NCBI RefSeq assembly: GCF_003316635.1
Contig: NZ_QNQP01000005.1
Span: 124,001 to 188,000 of the forward strand
Origin: Roseovarius dicentrarchi
GTDB lineage: Bacteria; Pseudomonadota; Alphaproteobacteria; Rhodobacterales; Rhodobacteraceae
Length of the DNA: 64,000 nucleotides
Direction of reading: 5' to 3'
The notes under the pieces are model-generated. The model did no database searches. It saw nothing but the letters and a program-made list of their open reading frames with translations, and was not told where the DNA came from. How positions within the stretch are numbered: the first letter of the stretch is position 1; every line of letters starts with the position of its first letter. The translations under genes and the position numbers were made by a program. This document shows, one piece after another, positions 1 to 8,584 of this stretch.

Positions 1-124
1 CTGTTTTTCTGCTACCGTCCGAGTCGTCCGCCGCTTTCGACCCTTCAAGCTGCGCCACCAGACGCGCTGCACAGCAGGGGCCGGCACAAGGCCAAGCGGT
101 CGTTGAACCGGGAGGGTATGCACA

Positions 125-562
125 ATGACAACGACACTGTTGGTGGGCCTTGATGGCCACGCCTCGGGCGAGCGGGCGCTGGACCATGCGCGACGGCTGG
201 CCGAACTTATCGGAGATTGCGAGCTGGTGGTGGCCTACATTATCGAATGGTCGCCATTTTCATTTCAGACGGCAGAAGAGAACGCCGCGCGCCATAAACG
301 CCGCGAAGAAGAGATCCAGATCGCGCTGGACCGGGTGATAAACCCCGCCATCGAAAAGGTCAGCGGCAGCGGCAGAACCATCCGCGGCGTGGTGCGCCAC
401 GGCGATGTGTCAGACGCGCTGATCGCAATTTCCAAGCAGGAAAACGCGGATCAGATCATTGTCGCGCGCGCCTCCGAAGGCGGCTTTGCCAAGCGGATTT
501 TCGGCGGCTCCACCTCAAACCTCGTGATGAGCTCGCCCGTGCCCGTCACCGTCGTCAGCTGA
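125..562 (+). CDS. Universal stress protein (UspA family), single domain
   Basis: A 145-residue single-domain Usp fold. The N-terminal strand TTTLLVGLDG is the usual first beta strand with its Asp. The C-terminal part carries the nucleotide-binding signature of the ATP-binding Usp subgroup: a hydrophobic VARA strand, then EGGFAKRIFGGSTSN and SPVPVTVV. Family members are soluble cytoplasmic proteins induced by starvation or energy stress. It ends 16 bp before the AGCS symporter on the same strand, so co-transcription is likely. In many bacteria usp genes sit beside transporters. The specific role here is unknown. Confidence 0.9.
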   Translation: MTTTLLVGLDGHASGERALDHARRLAELIGDCELVVAYIIEWSPFSFQTAEENAARHKRREEEIQIALDRVINPAIEKVSGSGRTIRGVVRHGDVSDALIAISKQENADQIIVARASEGGFAKRIFGGSTSNLVMSSPVPVTVVS

Positions 563-578
563 TGTCAGGAACCTACCT

Positions 579-2129
579 ATGAGTGTATTTCACAAGGCCC
601 TGCTGACCGCAGCGGCCATCATCGCCCCCGCTGGCGCCATCGCGCAGGAGGCAGCAACGCTTGACCAGAAGGTCAACGCCGCCTTTGCCACCGCCACGGG
701 ACCCTTTGTAAACCTTATCTTTGCGCCGTTTCCCGGCACGTCCTTCCCATGGATCGTGCTGTGGCTGGTTGTGGGCGCGACTGTTTTCACGCTCTATTTC
801 GGCTTTGTTCAATTTCGGTTTTTCGGCCACGCGATCAAGCTGGTCAAGGGTGACTATTCCGACCCGAATGACGCGGGTGAGGTCAGTCACTTTCAGGCGC
901 TGACCACGGCGCTATCGGGTACTGTGGGCCTTGGCAATATCGCGGGCGTTGCAGTGGCGGTGGGGATCGGCGGGCCGGGCGCGACGTTCTGGATGATCCT
1001 GGCCGGGCTGCTGGGCATGGCGTCCAAGTTTACCGAATGTACGCTGGCGGTAAAATACCGCAACGAATATCCGGACGGCACCGTGTCGGGCGGCCCGATG
1101 TATTACATGAAGAAGGGTTTCAGCGAGCTGGGCCTGCCGGGCGGCGGATTTTTGGCCATTCTGTTTTCGATCTTCTGCATCCTTGGCGCCTTGGGCGGCG
1201 GCAACATGTTTCAGGCCAATCAGGCTCATGCCCAGATCGAGGGGATCGTCGGGGAGTTTCCCGGCTGGATCACCGGCATAATTTTCGCGGGGGTTGTCTT
1301 TGCCGTCATCGTCGGCGGGATCAAATCCATCGCGCGTGTCACCGAAAAGGTGGTGCCGTTCATGGGCATCCTTTACGTCGGCGCGTCATTGATCATCATC
1401 GCGATGAACTATGACATGATCGGTTGGGCCTTTGGCCAGATCTTTGTCGGGGCGTTCACCGGTCTGGGGGTTGCCGGCGGCTTTGTCGGGGCGCTGATCC
1501 AGGGGTTCAAGCGGGCGGCCTTCTCCAACGAGGCCGGCGTCGGCTCGGCCGCGATTGCGCACGCCGCCGTGCGCACCAAAGAGCCGATCACGGAAGGTTT
1601 CGTATCGCTGCTGGAGCCACTTATCGACACGGTCGTTATCTGCACGATGACGGCGCTGGTCATCACGATTTCGGGCCAGCTGCTGATTGACGACGCCACC
1701 GGCACCTACATGCTGAACGAGGCGGGTACGGCTATTGCCACGGTTGGCGACACGTCCGGCGTCGCGCTGACGTCGGCGGCCTTTGGATCGTCGATCAGCT
1801 GGTTCCCTTATGTTCTGGCCATTGCGGTGGTTCTGTTCGCCTTTTCCACCATGATATCGTGGAGCTATTATGGCCTGAAGGCGTGGACCTATCTGTTTGG
1901 CGAGGGCAAGGGATCCGAGCTGACCTTCAAGGTGATCTTCTGCGTCTTTGTCGTGATCGGCGCCGCCGCCAATCTGGGGCCTGTCATCGACTTTTCGGAT
2001 GCGGCCATCTTCTCCATGGCGGTTGTGAACATCTTCTCGCTCTACTTCATGATGAAGCTGGTCCGGCGCGAGCTGAACTCCTATTCGGGGCGGCTGAAAT
2101 CGGGCGAAATCAAGTCTTACGCTCACTGA
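579..2129 (+). CDS. Sodium:alanine/glycine symporter (AGCS family)
   Basis: A 516-residue polytopic membrane protein of the alanine-or-glycine:cation symporter family. The N-terminus (residues 1-23, ending AIAQ) looks like a cleavable signal peptide. A leading segment with PFPGTSFPWIVLWLV follows, then about ten helices. Family hallmarks are visible: the GTVGLGNIAGVAVAV segment, GGPMYYM, and the Asn/Glu-rich FSNEAGVGSAAIAHA motif. It imports alanine or glycine with Na+. A strong terminator follows directly at 2153-2184, closing the usp-symporter unit. Assignment to the family is firm; the exact substrate is not determined. Confidence 0.92.
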   Translation: MSVFHKALLTAAAIIAPAGAIAQEAATLDQKVNAAFATATGPFVNLIFAPFPGTSFPWIVLWLVVGATVFTLYFGFVQFRFFGHAIKLVKGDYSDPNDAGEVSHFQALTTALSGTVGLGNIAGVAVAVGIGGPGATFWMILAGLLGMASKFTECTLAVKYRNEYPDGTVSGGPMYYMKKGFSELGLPGGGFLAILFSIFCILGALGGGNMFQANQAHAQIEGIVGEFPGWITGIIFAGVVFAVIVGGIKSIARVTEKVVPFMGILYVGASLIIIAMNYDMIGWAFGQIFVGAFTGLGVAGGFVGALIQGFKRAAFSNEAGVGSAAIAHAAVRTKEPITEGFVSLLEPLIDTVVICTMTALVITISGQLLIDDATGTYMLNEAGTAIATVGDTSGVALTSAAFGSSISWFPYVLAIAVVLFAFSTMISWSYYGLKAWTYLFGEGKGSELTFKVIFCVFVVIGAAANLGPVIDFSDAAIFSMAVVNIFSLYFMMKLVRRELNSYSGRLKSGEIKSYAH

Positions 2130-2152
2130 CGGACGGCCTGTTCATACCAGCG

Positions 2153-2184
2153 AAAACACCCGCGTTTCAGCGCGGGTGTTTTTT
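2153..2184 (+). terminator. Rho-independent terminator after the AGCS symporter
   Basis: A perfect 12-bp inverted repeat (2153-2164 with 2171-2182) has a 6-nt loop. Its right arm ends in a run of six Ts. It separates the symporter from the downstream binding-protein gene. Confidence 0.9.
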
Positions 2185-2249
2185 GAGTATCTCAAGGAAG
2201 ATGAAAGATATGGCGCAGCATGACAGCGCGCGCCGGTAGGAGCCGAGAT

Positions 2250-3533
2250 ATGTCAGGATCAAGTTTCGCCCATCGGCTTGCCGTGCGCAGCGCCCTGCCC
2301 CGCCTCAGCGCGGGCGCGCGCGATGTCGTGAATATCGGGTTTCTGGGGCCGATGAGCGGCCCGGTCCAAAGCTGGGGCCTGCCCGGCCTGAACGGCGCGC
2401 GCATCTGGGAGGATTGGCTGAACGCGGCGGGCGGGCTGCTGATCGACGGGCAGCGTCATCCGGTCCGCATCCACGCGTTCGATTGCGGCTATGACCCCGA
2501 TCATTCGATGGAAGGCGCGCGGCTGATGGTGCAGCGGCACAATGTGGCGCTGCTGATGATGCTGGGCGGCGACACGTTTACCCCGGTGCGGGATTTTCTG
2601 ATGCGGTCAAAGGTGTTGACCTCAACGCTGCTTCCGTCAGATTTGTCGCCTGACACGCCCCTGCTGATCGCGCCCAGCGAATTGCACCCGATCTACAACG
2701 TCACCAGCATCGACTGGCTGGCGCGAACCCGGCCCACGCTGAAGACGGCGGCGATTTGCAGTCAGACCGATGCGCTGGGCCTGCCATCGCTGGCCACGTA
2801 CCGCGCCGCGTTCAAGGCGGCGGGGATCGATCTGGTCAAGGAAATTCAGTACCCGCCGGACCAGACCGATGCCGCCGCCATCGTTGATGCCATGCTGGAG
2901 GAGGCGCCCGACATCCTGTGCTGGTCCACCAGCTATACACCGATGGTCCATGCACTGACAGAATATGCCCACGCCAAGGGTTTTGATGGTCAGATTGTTT
3001 CCTGCACGCTGGACAATTACCCGGCACTGGTGGCGCACACGTCAGCCGCATTCATGGAAGGCACGGTGTTTCAGTTCCCGGACTTTGACGACCCGATGCT
3101 GCGCGAAAAGGCGTTTTTCTTTCACCAGCCTGACAAGTTTTTTGAGGAGTATCAGCGCCGCTTTCCAGACAGTTGGAGCGCGGTTTCGTGGGAATATGTG
3201 GCCACGCTGGAAATCTGGCAGGCCGCCGTCGAGAAGGCGGGCAGCCTTGCGCCCGGTTCGGTTCTGGCGGCCATGAAACAATCCGGGCAGGTCACGCACG
3301 CCTTTGGCCCCGCGCAGTGGTGGGGCGACGCGATGTTCGGCATCTCGAATGCGCTGGTGGGCGACTGGCCGGTTGTCACCGTGCAGGACGGCAAGGCGCG
3401 CATTACCGAATTCGGCTCGATCCCCGCATGGCTGAAGCGGCACGAAAGCCTGCTGCGCAGCGAGATGTCCGATCTGGGCCAGCTATGGGAGCAGCGCCTG
3501 ACCAAGGGCGGATGGGCATTCGGCGGTGGCTGA
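2250..3533 (+). CDS. Periplasmic-binding-protein-like ligand sensor without signal peptide (Peripla_BP_6 / AmiC-like)
   Basis: A 427-residue type-1 periplasmic-binding-protein fold, clearly paralogous over its full length to the exported binding protein at 3946-5238. Shared stretches include LMMLGGDT, LLPSDLSPD, FQFPDFDDP, VSWEY and the C-terminal ISNALVGDWPVV region. I chose ATG 2250 because TAGGAG (2235-2240) lies 9 nt upstream. An upstream ATG at 2220 adds only a charged decapeptide. Neither start gives a hydrophobic or Tat signal; the N-terminus is polar/Arg-rich and runs straight into the domain (DVVNIGFLGPMSG). It is therefore probably cytoplasmic. Known signal-less members such as AmiC are ligand sensors, and that role is my inference. 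A leaderless or decayed duplicate is the alternative. Confidence 0.75.
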   Translation: MSGSSFAHRLAVRSALPRLSAGARDVVNIGFLGPMSGPVQSWGLPGLNGARIWEDWLNAAGGLLIDGQRHPVRIHAFDCGYDPDHSMEGARLMVQRHNVALLMMLGGDTFTPVRDFLMRSKVLTSTLLPSDLSPDTPLLIAPSELHPIYNVTSIDWLARTRPTLKTAAICSQTDALGLPSLATYRAAFKAAGIDLVKEIQYPPDQTDAAAIVDAMLEEAPDILCWSTSYTPMVHALTEYAHAKGFDGQIVSCTLDNYPALVAHTSAAFMEGTVFQFPDFDDPMLREKAFFFHQPDKFFEEYQRRFPDSWSAVSWEYVATLEIWQAAVEKAGSLAPGSVLAAMKQSGQVTHAFGPAQWWGDAMFGISNALVGDWPVVTVQDGKARITEFGSIPAWLKRHESLLRSEMSDLGQLWEQRLTKGGWAFGGG

Positions 3534-3945
3534 GTCTGCGCCCGAAGGCGCTGGATTCTGCGCCTCCGGGGCGCCGGGCGCTGCCATTGGCACAGGGCGA
3601 CAGGCGATATCGGGGATTTTCGGTATAAAAATTGGTTCCCCCGACGCGACCATCACGCCCTGCGTCATTTTGTCCTAAGTCTATATAATAACTGACCTTT
3701 GTGAAAATTTTATTCCGGCGCGGCATCGCCGCTGGCATAATTGGTTCAATTTTATGAACCAAAGTGAAACAAAGTTTCTTGATTGCGCAACCAACCCGCT
3801 GTTACGCTTTGATCGAGATCGGCGCGAACTGACCCTCGGACTTGCCGGGCGCACCCCTGCGCCCCGGAGGCTGACCGCATCACATCGCCCGGTGTCCAAA
3901 ATATGCGCCGCGTCCATGCGCGGCCTCAACACGGGGAGAAACCAA
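3534..3945 (+). promoter_or_regulatory. Intergenic control region ahead of the Tat-exported binding protein
   Basis: A 412-bp non-coding stretch, AT-rich in its middle third. It contains an exact TATAAT at 3684-3689; I cannot pair it with a convincing -35 hexamer. It also holds a perfect palindrome, TTGGTTCA-N6-TGAACCAA, at 3741-3762, and a further isolated TTGGTTC near 3628. An open frame running from 3754 into the binding protein is not used: the real start at 3946 has a good Shine-Dalgarno and a Tat signal. I see no terminator-like hairpin after the upstream gene, so the two genes may be partly co-transcribed. Confidence 0.55.
3741..3762. promoter_or_regulatory. Perfect inverted repeat, candidate operator (TTGGTTCA-N6-TGAACCAA)
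   Basis: Arms are 3741-3748 and 3755-3762, with six A/T bases between. The dyad lies about 180 bp upstream of the ATG at 3946 and 52 bp downstream of the TATAAT. The TTGGT...ACCAA ends resemble operators of the GntR/FadR group, but no regulator gene of that family lies in the window. Confidence 0.5.
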
Positions 3946-5238
3946 ATGATTTCCAAGATTATGGCCGCCGGCCTGTCGCGCCGGACCTTTTTGAAAAGCA
4001 CCGCGATCACCGCCGTCGGCGCCGCCCTGCCCAGCGTGTCGCTGGCCGCGGGCGAGCCGATCAAGATCGGCTTTCTGGCGCCCCTGACCGGCGCGACGGC
4101 GGCCTGGGGCAAGCCCGGCCTTGACGGCTGCATGATCTGGGCCGAGCGGGTCAATGCCGCCGGCGGGATCGAGCTGTCGGATGGCAAACACCCGGTTGAA
4201 TTTGTCAGCTACGACAACGAATACGATCCGGCCAAGGCACGCACCGGCGCGACCAAGCTGATCCGCGAGGATGGTGTCAGCTTTGTCATGATGCTGGGCG
4301 GCGATACATGGCCGGGCGTGCAGCCGGTCGCCGACAAGACAGGCATGCTGTTTTCAACCCTGCTGCCGTCTGACCTGAGCCCGGACAGCGAAACATTGGT
4401 GGCCCCCGCAGAGGTCCACCCGATCTATGTGGTCACCGGTGTTGACTATCTGGCCGACACATATCCCGACGCCAAGACGGCGGTGATCTGCGCGCAGGAC
4501 GATGCGCTGGGCCTGCCATCGGTCGCCACCTATCTGGCCGCATTCGAGGCGCGCGGGATCGAGGTTCTGGAAGAGCCGCTGCTGTTTGACCCCGCGACCA
4601 CCGATTTTGCGCCGATCGTGACGCGCATGCTGTCGGCAAATCCCGATATCATCTGCCTTGATACCTGCTATTCCGATTTCGTGCATCCGATCTGCGAACA
4701 GCTGTTCCAGCAGGGCTACAAGGGCAAGATGATCAGCGCGACCGCTGATTTCTACGACCAGATGATCGCCAAGACATCCAAGGAATTCATGGAAGGCTTT
4801 ATCTTCCAGTTCCCCGATTTCGACGATCCGGCGCTGGCGGGCGACAACATCAATTTTGAGGATGCGAACGGGTTCTACCAAACCTACGCCGAACGGCACC
4901 CCGGCGAATGGGGCGCGGTCAGTTGGGAATATGCGTCGATCATGGACCTGTGGAAGGCCGCCGCCGAAAAGGCAGGCAGCGCCGATCCCGACGCCGTGAT
5001 CGAGGCGATGAAGGAGGGCGGCAAGGGCAAACATGCCTTTGGCGATGCCGTCTGGTGGGGCACCGAGCTGTTCGGCATCGACAACGCGCTGGTCGGTGAC
5101 TGGCCCGTGGTCGTGATCGAGGATGGCAAGGCGGTGATCAAGGCGTTCAAGTCGATCCCCGAGTGGTACGACCAGCATGGCGACCTGCTGATCAAGCATA
5201 TGCAGGCCTATAACCAGATGTACGATCAGCGCGGCTGA
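3946..5238 (+). CDS. HAAT-family ABC transporter substrate-binding protein, Tat-exported
   Basis: A 430-residue binding protein. I placed the start at ATG 3946, preceded by GGGGAGAA, because the N-terminus is then an ideal Tat signal: SRRTFLKS followed by a hydrophobic stretch and a likely cleavage after SLAA. The mature protein begins GEPIKIGFLAPLTGATAAWG, typical of Peripla_BP_6 receptors for branched-chain amino acids, amides or urea. It is followed in order by two permeases and two ATPases, so it is the receptor of that importer. Tat export suggests folding in the cytoplasm before secretion, which is unusual for this family. The ligand cannot be read from sequence; urea/amide-type ligands are as likely as amino acids. 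Confidence 0.88.
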   Translation: MISKIMAAGLSRRTFLKSTAITAVGAALPSVSLAAGEPIKIGFLAPLTGATAAWGKPGLDGCMIWAERVNAAGGIELSDGKHPVEFVSYDNEYDPAKARTGATKLIREDGVSFVMMLGGDTWPGVQPVADKTGMLFSTLLPSDLSPDSETLVAPAEVHPIYVVTGVDYLADTYPDAKTAVICAQDDALGLPSVATYLAAFEARGIEVLEEPLLFDPATTDFAPIVTRMLSANPDIICLDTCYSDFVHPICEQLFQQGYKGKMISATADFYDQMIAKTSKEFMEGFIFQFPDFDDPALAGDNINFEDANGFYQTYAERHPGEWGAVSWEYASIMDLWKAAAEKAGSADPDAVIEAMKEGGKGKHAFGDAVWWGTELFGIDNALVGDWPVVVIEDGKAVIKAFKSIPEWYDQHGDLLIKHMQAYNQMYDQRG

Positions 5239-5307
5239 TCGCATGTTCGCGGCGCGGGGGCGCATTCCCCTGCGCCGCACTTCCCCCACATTTGAGAGTA
5301 TTTCCCC

Positions 5308-6177
5308 ATGCTGGATCTTCTGGCCCAGACAGGCCTGAATGCCGTCTATGCGGCAAGCTATATCTCGCTCGTTGCGGTCGGCCTTGTGCTGATCTTCGGC
5401 GTCATGGGCGTGATCAACTTCGCCCATGGCGAGCTGTTCATGGCCGGCGCCTATGTCGTGGTGGCGGTCTATGCTGACATGCACATGCCGTTCTTCCTGG
5501 CCGTTGTTGTCGGCCTGCTGTTCGTCGGCTGTCTGGGCCTTTTGATGGAGCGGGCGCTGTTCCGCCCCTTGCGGGATAATCCGCTGGGCGGTCTGGTGGC
5601 GTCGATCGGGTTCCTGATGATCCTTCAGGCACTGGCCAGCATGGGCTTTGGCGTGCGGATGGAGTTCATTCCACCGGTGACGCAACATGTGGTCTGGCTG
5701 TCTGATACGATCAGCATCCCGCTGGCGCGCGTTTACGTGATCATTGCCGCCGTGCTGCTGCTGTCGGCGCTGTGGTATTTCCTGAAGCGTACGCGGTTCG
5801 GCTGGGCGCTGCGCGCCTCGGCGCAGGATCCGCAAGCGGCGGAATTGCAGGGCATTTCCATCGCGGCCACGGCCAAGATCGCCATGTTCATCGGCGCCGG
5901 GCTGGCCGGGATCGCCGGCGCGCTGACCGCACCGCTGATTTCGGTCAATCCGCATATGGGCCACTCGGTAATCGTGACGGCGTTCATCGTCATCATCGTC
6001 GGCGGCGTCGGATCGTTGGAGGGGGCGATCATCGCATCGGTCGTCTATGCCTTTGTACATACGTTCGTGACCACGTTTTATGGCGGTGTCATCGCCGATA
6101 TCACCGGACTGTCGCTGATGCTGATTGTCCTCATCGTCAAGCCTACGGGCCTGTTCGGGAGTGCGGATCGTGCTTAA
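5308..6177 (+). CDS. livH: HAAT ABC transporter permease, LivH type
   Basis: A 289-residue inner-membrane permease with about eight helices. The family signature VMGVINFAHGELFMAGAY sits near residues 33-50. The EAA-like cytoplasmic loop (LRASAQDPQAAELQGI) and the C-terminal KPTGLFG are typical of LivH. It pairs with the LivM permease overlapping its 3' end and with the two ATPases downstream. LivH is used in the broad HAAT sense; the transported solute is unknown. Confidence 0.88.
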   Translation: MLDLLAQTGLNAVYAASYISLVAVGLVLIFGVMGVINFAHGELFMAGAYVVVAVYADMHMPFFLAVVVGLLFVGCLGLLMERALFRPLRDNPLGGLVASIGFLMILQALASMGFGVRMEFIPPVTQHVVWLSDTISIPLARVYVIIAAVLLLSALWYFLKRTRFGWALRASAQDPQAAELQGISIAATAKIAMFIGAGLAGIAGALTAPLISVNPHMGHSVIVTAFIVIIVGGVGSLEGAIIASVVYAFVHTFVTTFYGGVIADITGLSLMLIVLIVKPTGLFGSADRA

Positions 6178-7123
6178 AGCCCTCATTTGGATCGTCTTCG
6201 GCGTCGCCCTGCTTGCCCTGCCGCATGGCCTCAGCTTTTCGCAGCAGGAAATCCTTGTCTTCCTGACCATCAACATCCTTGTCGTGTCGTCCTACCGCCT
6301 GCTGACGCTGACCGGCGAATGGTCGCTGGCGCATGTGGTGATCATGGGCGTCGGCGCCTATGCCAGCGCGATGATGACCAAGAACCTTGGCATCTATGTG
6401 CCCATTTCGATGCTGCTGGGCGGCATTACGGCGGCGCTGATCGCGGTCATCCTCAGCTTCCCGCTGTTTCGGATGAAGGGGTTTTACTTCCTCATCGGCA
6501 GCTTTGCCGCGGGCGAGATTATCCGCCTTCTGTGGAAGCATTTCCGCGACCCGTTCGGCGGCGCCAAGGGGATCAAGGGGATCGACCCGATGCCCGATTT
6601 CAGCATCGGCATCTACAATTTCGATTTCTTCGAGCCGATCAGCTATTTCTACTTTGCAGGCTTCATCGTGCTGATCTGCCTGTGGATCCTGTGGCGGATC
6701 GAACGCAGCCCCATCGGCCTGACCTTCCACGCCGTTCACTGGCAGGACAAACTGGCCGAGGCGTCGGGCGTGAACCTGCGCGCCTACCGCACGCTGGCCT
6801 TTGCGGTCGCCAGCGGGTTTGCGGGCATCGGCGGCGCGCTGCTGGCGCATTATATCGGCACGATCAATCCGGGCAGTTTCGATCTGGATTACATGGTCTT
6901 CGTGCTGACATGGGCCATTGTCGGCGGCACCGGCACGTTCTACGGCCCCATTCTGGGCTGCGTCGTGCTGACCATCCTGAATGAGGTGGTCCTGCGCGAA
7001 ATGGGGTTCGAACAGCTGCGCCCGCTGATCTACGGCGCGATCCTGATCGCCTCGATCCTGTTCCTGCCCAACGGGCTGGAAAGCATCGTCCAGAAATTCA
7101 CCAAGCGGAGAGCCAAACCATGA
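6170..7123 (+). CDS. livM: HAAT ABC transporter permease, LivM type
   Basis: A 317-residue permease when started at GTG 6170. That codon has GGGAG 8 nt upstream and overlaps the livH stop by 8 bp, which indicates translational coupling. A start further upstream (6125) would run deep into livH and adds a Ser/Arg-rich leader, so I reject it. It has roughly nine transmembrane helices and the LivM features LTGEWSLAHVVIMGVGAYASA and a coupling loop around LAEASGVNLRAYRTLAF. The C-terminal LPNGLESI is typical. It forms the membrane channel with LivH. Confidence 0.87.
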   Translation: MLKALIWIVFGVALLALPHGLSFSQQEILVFLTINILVVSSYRLLTLTGEWSLAHVVIMGVGAYASAMMTKNLGIYVPISMLLGGITAALIAVILSFPLFRMKGFYFLIGSFAAGEIIRLLWKHFRDPFGGAKGIKGIDPMPDFSIGIYNFDFFEPISYFYFAGFIVLICLWILWRIERSPIGLTFHAVHWQDKLAEASGVNLRAYRTLAFAVASGFAGIGGALLAHYIGTINPGSFDLDYMVFVLTWAIVGGTGTFYGPILGCVVLTILNEVVLREMGFEQLRPLIYGAILIASILFLPNGLESIVQKFTKRRAKP

Positions 7124-7887
7124 CCCAGTTTCTCAAAGTCGAAGACCTGACCATGCGCTTTGGCGGTCTGGTCGCGGTGGATGCGCTGAACTTTTCGGTC
7201 GATCACGGCACCATCCACGGGCTGATCGGCCCCAATGGCGCGGGCAAGACCACCACGTTCAACATGATTTCAGGCTTCTATACCCCCACCAGCGGCAAGG
7301 TTCTGCTGCATGAGGAGGATATATCGGGCCTGAAAATGCACGAGGTCGCCCGGCGCGGCGTCGTGCGCACCTTTCAGCACTCGACGCTGTTTGCCGAAAT
7401 GACGGTGATGGAAAACGTGCTGGTCGGCACCCATATGCCATTCCGCCCGAACATCTTTGCCGCCATCGTCGGCTGGGACAAGGAGGACCGCGAAGGTGCC
7501 GAAGGGCGCGCGCGCGAGGCGCTGAAATTCTTCGGCCTCAGCGATCTGGCGACCGAGCGCGCCGGCGATCTGAGCCATGGCCACCAGCGCGCGCTGGGCA
7601 TGGCGATCTGCTTTGCCAGCCATCCTGACCTGATGCTGCTGGACGAGCCGTTCACCGGCATGAACCCCGAGGAAACCCGCCAGATGATGGAGCTGATGCG
7701 CCGCCTGCGCGAGGCGGGCACCACCATCCTGCTGGTCGAACATGACATGCAGGCCATCATGGGTCTGTGCGACAAGATCACCTGCATGAGCTTTGGCAAA
7801 TTCCTGGCCGAAGGAAACCCCAAGGAGATCCGCAACCATCCCGCCGTGATCGAGGCTTATCTTGGGGGCGCACGCCATGTTGCTTGA
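7120..7887 (+). CDS. livG: HAAT ABC transporter ATP-binding protein, LivG type
   Basis: A 255-residue ATPase with Walker A GPNGAGKTTTFN and Walker B LMLLDEPFTGM. The signature region is degenerate: LSHGHQRALGMA replaces LSGGQQR. The switch His is in VEHDM. The LivG-specific insert between Walker A and signature (MENVLVGTHMPFR) is present. It overlaps livM by ATGA. The altered LSHGHQ signature is also seen in some LivG/UrtD-type proteins, so the protein need not be inactive. It powers the importer with LivF. Confidence 0.87.
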   Translation: MTQFLKVEDLTMRFGGLVAVDALNFSVDHGTIHGLIGPNGAGKTTTFNMISGFYTPTSGKVLLHEEDISGLKMHEVARRGVVRTFQHSTLFAEMTVMENVLVGTHMPFRPNIFAAIVGWDKEDREGAEGRAREALKFFGLSDLATERAGDLSHGHQRALGMAICFASHPDLMLLDEPFTGMNPEETRQMMELMRRLREAGTTILLVEHDMQAIMGLCDKITCMSFGKFLAEGNPKEIRNHPAVIEAYLGGARHVA

Positions 7888-8584
7888 GATGAAGAACATC
7901 GCCGTCAACTACGGCAAGATCAACGCGATCCGCGATATCTCGGTTCAGGTGCCGGAGGGCAAGATCGTCACCATCATCGGCGGAAACGGCGCGGGCAAGA
8001 CGACGACCTTGCGCGCCATGTCCGGCATGGTGCCGATCACCAAAGGGGAAATCACGTTTGAGGGCAAGCGCATCGACGGCCTGCCCGCGTCCAAGGTGGT
8101 CGCCCACGGCATCGCGCATGTCCCCGAGGGGCGGCGCATTTTCCCCCAGATGACGGTGGAGGAAAACCTGCGCACCGGCGCGTTCCTGCGCCGTGACAAG
8201 GACGGCGTTGAAAACGATCTGGAGGATGTGTTCAAACGGTTCGAACGGCTGCGCGAGCGGCGCACCCAGCGCGCGCAGACCATGTCGGGCGGCGAACAGC
8301 AGATGCTGGCGATTGGCCGCGCTTTGATGTCCGCGCCGCGGCTTTTGCTGATGGACGAGCCGTCTATGGGCCTTGCCCCCGTCATCGTCGAGGAGATTGC
8401 CGTGATTATCGAGGAAATCAACGCGGCTGGCCTGTCTGTCGTACTGGTCGAACAAAACGCCGAGCTGGCGCTGGAGTTGGCCGATTACGCCTATGTTCTA
8501 GAAACCGGAAACTGCGCGATGGAGGGCCCCGCCCATGAGCTACACGATAATGAAACCGTCCGTGCCGCGTACTTGGGCATTTAA
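7877..8584 (+). CDS. livF: HAAT ABC transporter ATP-binding protein, LivF type
   Basis: A 235-residue ATPase starting at ATG 7877, inside the last 11 bp of livG. A TTG 15 nt upstream is unlikely as start. Walker A GGNGAGKTTTLRAM, signature MSGGEQQMLAIGRAL, Walker B LLLMDEPSMGL and VEQNAE are all canonical. Its 3' end (8535-8584) is overlapped by the next gene, whose ribosome binding site lies within livF. Confidence 0.88.
   Translation: MLLEMKNIAVNYGKINAIRDISVQVPEGKIVTIIGGNGAGKTTTLRAMSGMVPITKGEITFEGKRIDGLPASKVVAHGIAHVPEGRRIFPQMTVEENLRTGAFLRRDKDGVENDLEDVFKRFERLRERRTQRAQTMSGGEQQMLAIGRALMSAPRLLLMDEPSMGLAPVIVEEIAVIIEEINAAGLSVVLVEQNAELALELADYAYVLETGNCAMEGPAHELHDNETVRAAYLGI

Noticed and set aside
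1..124. Part of an upstream gene at the left edge
   Set aside because: The first 124 bases show no convincing reading frame continuing from outside and appear to be the promoter/leader of the universal stress gene.
4354..6276. Long minus-strand open frame (about 640 codons) opposite the binding protein and livH
   Set aside because: It is antisense to clearly functional genes, rich in His/Arg/Gly without any domain, and typical of high-GC codon-bias shadows. The same applies to 57631-59529 and 17070-18653 on the minus strand and 43883-46180 on the plus strand.
7120..7887. LivG signature LSHGHQ taken as an inactive ATPase
   Set aside because: Walker A and B, the Q-loop and the switch His are intact and this variant signature occurs in functional LivG/UrtD-type proteins.
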